A model generated the notes under the pieces. The model saw only the letters and a list, made by a program, of their open reading frames with translations, made no database searches and was not told the origin of the DNA. A DNA stretch of 7,328 nucleotides from Methanobacteriota archaeon. Its GTDB lineage: Archaea; Thermoplasmatota; Thermoplasmata; RBG-16-68-12. The stretch covers positions 1-7,328 of the forward strand of contig VBLV01000004.1 in the NCBI GenBank assembly GCA_005879045.1, written 5' to 3'. Below, piece by piece: positions 4,502 through 7,328 of the stretch (the stretch's first letter is position 1; every line of letters begins with the position of its first letter). A program made the position numbers and the translations under genes.

Positions 4502-5146
4502 TCAGTAAATTCGCGTATTGTCGTCGGGCGGGTCCTGCGCGGCTTCCTGCGGCTCGGGCAACGGATCAGGAAGAGGATCCAGGGGCGGATCGGGGAACGG
4601 ATCAGAGGGCGGGTCCGACGCGGGAGCGGGAGCCGGAGCCGAACGGGCCCGTCGCCATGACCAAACACTCAGCATGAGGGTGGCCCCCACCAACGCCAAC
4701 CCGCCGACGAGCACGATGAGCGCAACAATCGCTTCGCCGGTTTTCAAGCCTACGACGACCAGGTCCAGGTGGATCTGGAGCTCGCGCCGTTGTGGAACAT
4801 CCACCGCGACCACGTGATACTGGCCCGAGCCTGTCAGATTCATGGAGAACATGATATTCGTTCCGCTCTGCTCGAAGAGGGGAGCCACCGTGTTGGAGCC
4901 GTCGCGGAACGACGTGAATCCGGCGTCATCGAACACGAAGAGGTGGAAGGACTGGCCATTCAGTTCGGTGAGATTTCCGCTCAGCCGCCCCGTCCCCAAG
5001 ATGCCAAAATCGTAAAGGAAGTACGCCTCGGACAGAACGACGACATTTTGCGTCGTCCGTACTGGCTGGGCCGCGCCGATTAGGGTGATCGATCCGAGGA
5101 TAATCTGCAGGCTGGCGATTGCGACGAGGAAGTAGGTACGCTTCAC
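4502..5146 (-). CDS. two-pass membrane protein with GOLD/emp24-like ectodomain and Pro/Asp-rich cytosolic tail
   Basis: This is a 214-residue membrane protein. Residues 5-26 are a hydrophobic helix (signal anchor), 27-137 an outward domain rich in beta strands, 138-162 a second membrane helix followed by the stop-transfer WSWRRAR, and 167-214 a Pro/Asp/Glu-rich tail with repeated DP steps that ends in NTRIY. The ectodomain has the pattern of GOLD/emp24-like modules (FHLFVFDD...F...G...G.YHVVAV), with two NLT sequons at 58 and 103; this assignment is tentative. The start is GTG at 5144-5146, because AGGAGG lies 7 nt upstream and the membrane helix begins directly after it. The in-frame ATG at 5167 would place that AGGAGG inside the coding region. 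The gene follows the phosphatase on the same strand after 166 nt. The tail could be a docking or phosphorylation site for the upstream kinase, which is inference. Confidence 0.8.
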   Translation of the reverse strand: MKRTYFLVAIASLQIILGSITLIGAAQPVRTTQNVVVLSEAYFLYDFGILGTGRLSGNLTELNGQSFHLFVFDDAGFTSFRDGSNTVAPLFEQSGTNIMFSMNLTGSGQYHVVAVDVPQRRELQIHLDLVVVGLKTGEAIVALIVLVGGLALVGATLMLSVWSWRRARSAPAPAPASDPPSDPFPDPPLDPLPDPLPEPQEAAQDPPDDNTRIY

Positions 5147-5154
5147 GGGTCCGC

Positions 5155-5160
5155 CTCCTG
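5155..5160 (-). promoter_or_regulatory. ribosome binding site deciding the GTG start of the membrane protein
   Basis: AGGAGG on the minus strand stands 8 nt before the GTG at 5146. It selects this start over the ATG at 5167 and over longer forms of the frame that reach back to 5395. Confidence 0.75.
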
Positions 5161-5258
5161 GTCGCATTCGCCGCTCTTGCTCGAGAGGCCCTCCCACGCG
5201 AGGCGTGCCGTGGCGTCTGCTGTGGACCATTCCGCTCCAGCGGTTTCGGAAGCCTTCG

Positions 5259-5275
5259 GCTCTCGAGGGGAGAGC
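5259..5275. other. hairpin in the phosphatase / membrane-protein gap
   Basis: GCTCTC (5259-5264) and GAGAGC (5270-5275) pair perfectly around 5 nt, some 37 nt past the phosphatase stop. No T tract follows on the minus strand. It may mark partial termination or processing between the two genes. The rest of the gap (5147-5312) shows no TATA box and no open frame I would call a gene. Confidence 0.3.
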
Positions 5276-5312
5276 AATCTTCCAGGTCCGTTCCGCAGGT
5301 CGAACATCTTGC

Positions 5313-6119
5313 TCACGGGGTGGAAGTCGGTGGGGCGCGCGCGATGATGACAGAGATATTGTCCGTTCCGCCTCCCCGGTTCGCCAACGACACAAGGATC
5401 TCGCAGGCCTTTTGGGGATCGCTCGTCTCGACCACGACGCGATGAATGTCCTCGTCGTCCACGTGATTGATGAGGCCGTCGCAGCACAGCAGGACGCTGT
5501 CCCCGGGCTCCATCGTCAGGCATCCGATGTCCGGCGTCACCTCTTCGTAGACGCCGAGGGCCATCGTGATGACGTTCTTCCGGGGATGGTGCTTCGCTTC
5601 CTCAGGTCGGAGCTCTCCGCGATCGACCATCTCCTGAACGAGGGAATGGTCCCGGGTCACCTGGAAAATCTCTCGCGCATTGATAATATAGACGCGCGAG
5701 TCACCCGCATTCACGACATGAAGGCTGCGACCATCGGCGACGGCGAGGCTCAAGGTCGTGCCCATCCCCTGGCATTCCGGATGCCGTTCCGCCTCCACGA
5801 AGATCGCCTGATTCGCGCGGGCCACGGCGGCTCCGAGGTCTCGGTAGTATGTCGCTCGCGGGATGTCCTCCTCGCTCGTCAAGAGTGGGAGGAGCGTTCG
5901 GGCCATGGTCTGGACGGCGATCCGGCTCGCGATCTCGCCGCGATTGTGTCCTCCCATGCCGTCGGCCACCATCAGGAGGAGTCGGGTTCGGGGTTCGGAT
6001 AGGAACGCCATGCGCAGCTCGACCGCGAGGATGCTGTCTTCGTCGACCGGCCGGACGCGTCCCACGTTCGAGGCAAAGCCCACTTCCCCCCGGGGGGAGC
6101 GAATGATCGTATCGGACAT
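5313..6119 (-). CDS. PP2C-family (PPM) serine/threonine protein phosphatase
   Basis: This 268-residue soluble metal-dependent phosphatase removes phosphate from Ser/Thr and should reverse the kinase encoded just upstream. All family motifs are present in order: NVGRVRPVDED (18-28), the metal-binding VADGMGGH (51-58) with Asp53, GMGTTLSLAV (118-127), NAGDSRVY (137-144), TRDHSLV (155-161), NVITMALG (182-189), LCCDGL (211-216) with Asp214, and GGTDNISVI (250-258) with Asp253. The metal aspartates are all kept, so it should be active. The length is that of a bare catalytic domain, without membrane anchor or sensor. The ATG at 6119 is preferred because AAGGAG lies 11 nt upstream and the family begins near MSDTIIRSPRGEVGFASNVG. 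An ATG at 6158, 13 codons upstream and right after the kinase stop (TAA 6161-6163), is the alternative. The gap to the kinase gene is 41 nt. Confidence 0.95.
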   Translation of the reverse strand: MSDTIIRSPRGEVGFASNVGRVRPVDEDSILAVELRMAFLSEPRTRLLLMVADGMGGHNRGEIASRIAVQTMARTLLPLLTSEEDIPRATYYRDLGAAVARANQAIFVEAERHPECQGMGTTLSLAVADGRSLHVVNAGDSRVYIINAREIFQVTRDHSLVQEMVDRGELRPEEAKHHPRKNVITMALGVYEEVTPDIGCLTMEPGDSVLLCCDGLINHVDDEDIHRVVVETSDPQKACEILVSLANRGGGTDNISVIIARAPPTSTP

Positions 6120-6130
6120 CCTGGCGGACA

Positions 6131-6136
6131 CTCCTT
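6131..6136 (-). promoter_or_regulatory. ribosome binding site of the PP2C gene
   Basis: AAGGAG on the minus strand stands 11 nt before the ATG at 6119, slightly long but acceptable. The rival ATG at 6158 is preceded only by GTAAGG. Confidence 0.55.
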
Positions 6137-6160
6137 TTCCATCGGCGTTTCGCGTCATCC

Positions 6161-7328
6161 TTACCGGCCCCCGCGTCGTCGGCCACCCTTGAATGCGATC
6201 GTCATGTACGGCCCTCGCCCCGGCTTGTACACGAGGGCGACGACATCCCCGTCGGTCAGCTCCTCGCGTTTGAATCCCCGGATCTGTCGATAGGTCCTCC
6301 CGCCGTCGTGCGACATCGCCGTGCCGTTCAGACTCCCGAGGTCCTCGATCCAGCATCGGCCCTTCGGGTCCTTCAGGATCCGGGCGTGATGCTTCGACAG
6401 GTATCGTTCCCCATCGAGGATGCCGATCTCGGGAGGGCGCCCGAAGCCTTTCTTCGTGCAACTCTGGTCGCACGACTTGTGGTCCCGGCCGATCTCCATC
6501 GCCCGCTTGACCTTGCACTTCTTTCCCAGTACGACGAGATGCGGGAACCCGGGCGACTCCTCCGGGCCTCCGGAGATCGCTTGCGCCATGTCCTGGGCCG
6601 TCGGGAACCGTTCCTTGGGGTCGAACGACATGGCCTTCGTCACGACATCCGAAAGCCCCCGGGGCACGCTGGCCTCGAGGTCGCGAGGGGATCGGAAGAG
6701 TTCGGCCTTCCCGGCCGCAAGTTGTTTCATCGACGCTTGGGGGTCCTGTGAGGTGAGGAGGAAGAAGAGGACCGCGCCGACGCTGTACAAGTCGCTCGCC
6801 GGAGTCGCCTCTCCCAGGTTCTGCTCCGGCGCCCCCCAGCCCGGTGTGTAGATGACGGTCCCGGATCCGGTGAATTGGTGGAACTCCTTCTTCGCGGCTC
6901 CGAAGTCGATGAGGACGACCTCTCGGCGAGGGTCGAGGACGATGTTCTTCGGCTTCACGTCCCGGTGGATCACGTTCCGGGCGTGGAGGTACGACAGCGC
7001 CTCGAGGAGCTGGAGGATGTGTCGGCTCGCGGTCGTCGCATCGGCCGGCTTGTCCTTGTACCGCTCCGCGAGCGTCTCGCCTTCGAGGTGTTCCTCGACG
7101 AGACAGAACGGTCCGAGGTTGGCGCCTTCGTCCAGGTATCGGACGACCCTCGGATGGCCGGGCGAGCTGAGAGTCCGCAAGATCTCCGCCTCGATCCGAA
7201 GTCGTTCCTCGGACTGGGCGAGATCGACGCCGCTCGCTTCCTTCACGATGACGGCTTGGCCGCGCTTGGACTTGCCGACATAAATGGTCGACATGCCTCC
7301 TTCGGTCAACTTGCTGACGACCTCATAG
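6161..7328 (-). CDS. Hanks-type Ser/Thr protein kinase with C-terminal FHA domain (N-terminus beyond right edge)
   Basis: 388 residues are visible, counting from the first full codon at 7327. The chain begins YEVVSKLTEGGMSTIYVGK, the glycine-rich loop, so only a short N-terminal piece is missing; a TTG at 7309 is not the real start. The kinase motifs are the ATP-binding Lys in VIVKEA (29), Glu in IEAEIL (46), HRDVKPKN with Asp123 and Asn128, IDFG with Asp141, APEQ (166-169), SDLYSVGAV and DPKERF. All catalytic residues are present. After a short linker, residues about 265-380 form an FHA phosphothreonine-binding domain: IGR (279-281), LSKHHARI (310-317), IEDLGSLNGT (327-336) and LTDGDVVAL. 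Between IGR and the next strand there is an insertion with CDQSC (286-290). The tail FKGGRRRGGR is very basic. No membrane segment is seen, so the protein is cytosolic. It is followed by the phosphatase, the usual kinase/phosphatase pairing. Confidence 0.95.
   Translation of the reverse strand, partial: YEVVSKLTEGGMSTIYVGKSKRGQAVIVKEASGVDLAQSEERLRIEAEILRTLSSPGHPRVVRYLDEGANLGPFCLVEEHLEGETLAERYKDKPADATTASRHILQLLEALSYLHARNVIHRDVKPKNIVLDPRREVVLIDFGAAKKEFHQFTGSGTVIYTPGWGAPEQNLGEATPASDLYSVGAVLFFLLTSQDPQASMKQLAAGKAELFRSPRDLEASVPRGLSDVVTKAMSFDPKERFPTAQDMAQAISGGPEESPGFPHLVVLGKKCKVKRAMEIGRDHKSCDQSCTKKGFGRPPEIGILDGERYLSKHHARILKDPKGRCWIEDLGSLNGTAMSHDGGRTYRQIRGFKREELTDGDVVALVYKPGRGPYMTIAFKGGRRRGGR

Noticed and set aside
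4540..4660. Imperfect GGATC-rich short repeats as a possible DNA tandem repeat element
   Set aside because: They follow the DP-rich codons of the membrane protein tail and have no fixed period at DNA level.
5205..6002. Plus-strand open frame of 265 residues opposite the phosphatase
   Set aside because: All PP2C motifs are on the minus strand; the plus frame has no coherent motif.
6120..6518. Long N-terminal extension of the phosphatase
   Set aside because: It overlaps the FHA part of the kinase gene in another frame and is Arg/Pro-rich without a domain; a ribosome binding site supports 6119.
1..7328. tRNA, rRNA, insertion sequences, attachment sites
   Set aside because: No cloverleaf, rRNA-like segment, transposase motif or terminal inverted repeat pair was seen on either strand.

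Overview
The window looks like a piece of a high-GC archaeal genome, most probably from an uncultured Thermoplasmatota-like lineage. The reasons are: an archaeal-type TATA element placed so that an ArsR-family mRNA would be almost leaderless, mixed with Shine-Dalgarno-led genes elsewhere; a large secreted PKD-repeat protein with an N-terminal membrane anchor, many N-glycosylation sequons and poly-proline linkers; and a GOLD/emp24-like membrane protein. The taxonomic call is inference, because no rRNA or other marker gene is present.

Layout from left to right. (1) 1-516, + strand: remnant of galactose-1-phosphate uridylyltransferase (galT), entering from the left edge. It has lost roughly 75-85 codons, including the catalytic His-Pro-His region, and also carries a one-base frameshift. 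(2) 543-2522, - strand: a 659-residue membrane-anchored extracellular protein with a six-cysteine N-terminal domain, three PKD repeats with Ca-binding-like loops, and a C-terminal Ig-like domain. It converges with galT, and an 8-bp hairpin covers the junction. (3) 2635-2844, - strand: a small unrecognised protein. (4) 2845-3084: a short intergenic region dense in dyad symmetry, with four perfect inverted repeats. Two of them are near-identical 16-bp sites that flank a TATA box and cover the start codon of the next gene. (5) 3085-4411, + strand: an overlapping two-gene operon encoding an ArsR-family repressor and a fused tandem AHSA1/SRPBCC protein. It ends at a strong two-tier hairpin (4427-4463) that probably also serves the converging unit. 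(6) 4502-7328, - strand, read right to left: a Hanks-type Ser/Thr kinase with a C-terminal FHA domain (N-terminus beyond the right edge), a PP2C phosphatase, and a two-pass GOLD-like membrane protein with a Pro/Asp-rich cytosolic tail.

Functionally, the ArsR/AHSA1 pair is a self-contained regulated unit whose operators can be read from the sequence. The kinase/phosphatase pair is a reversible Ser/Thr phosphorylation switch. The GOLD-like membrane protein downstream on the same strand is a candidate partner or substrate, but a 166-nt gap separates it from the phosphatase and the link is inference. The most noteworthy items are the paired ArsR operators, the single-chain AHSA1 duplication, the cysteine-bearing insertion in the FHA domain, and the decayed galT. 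Many long open frames on opposite strands are high-GC shadows and were not annotated.
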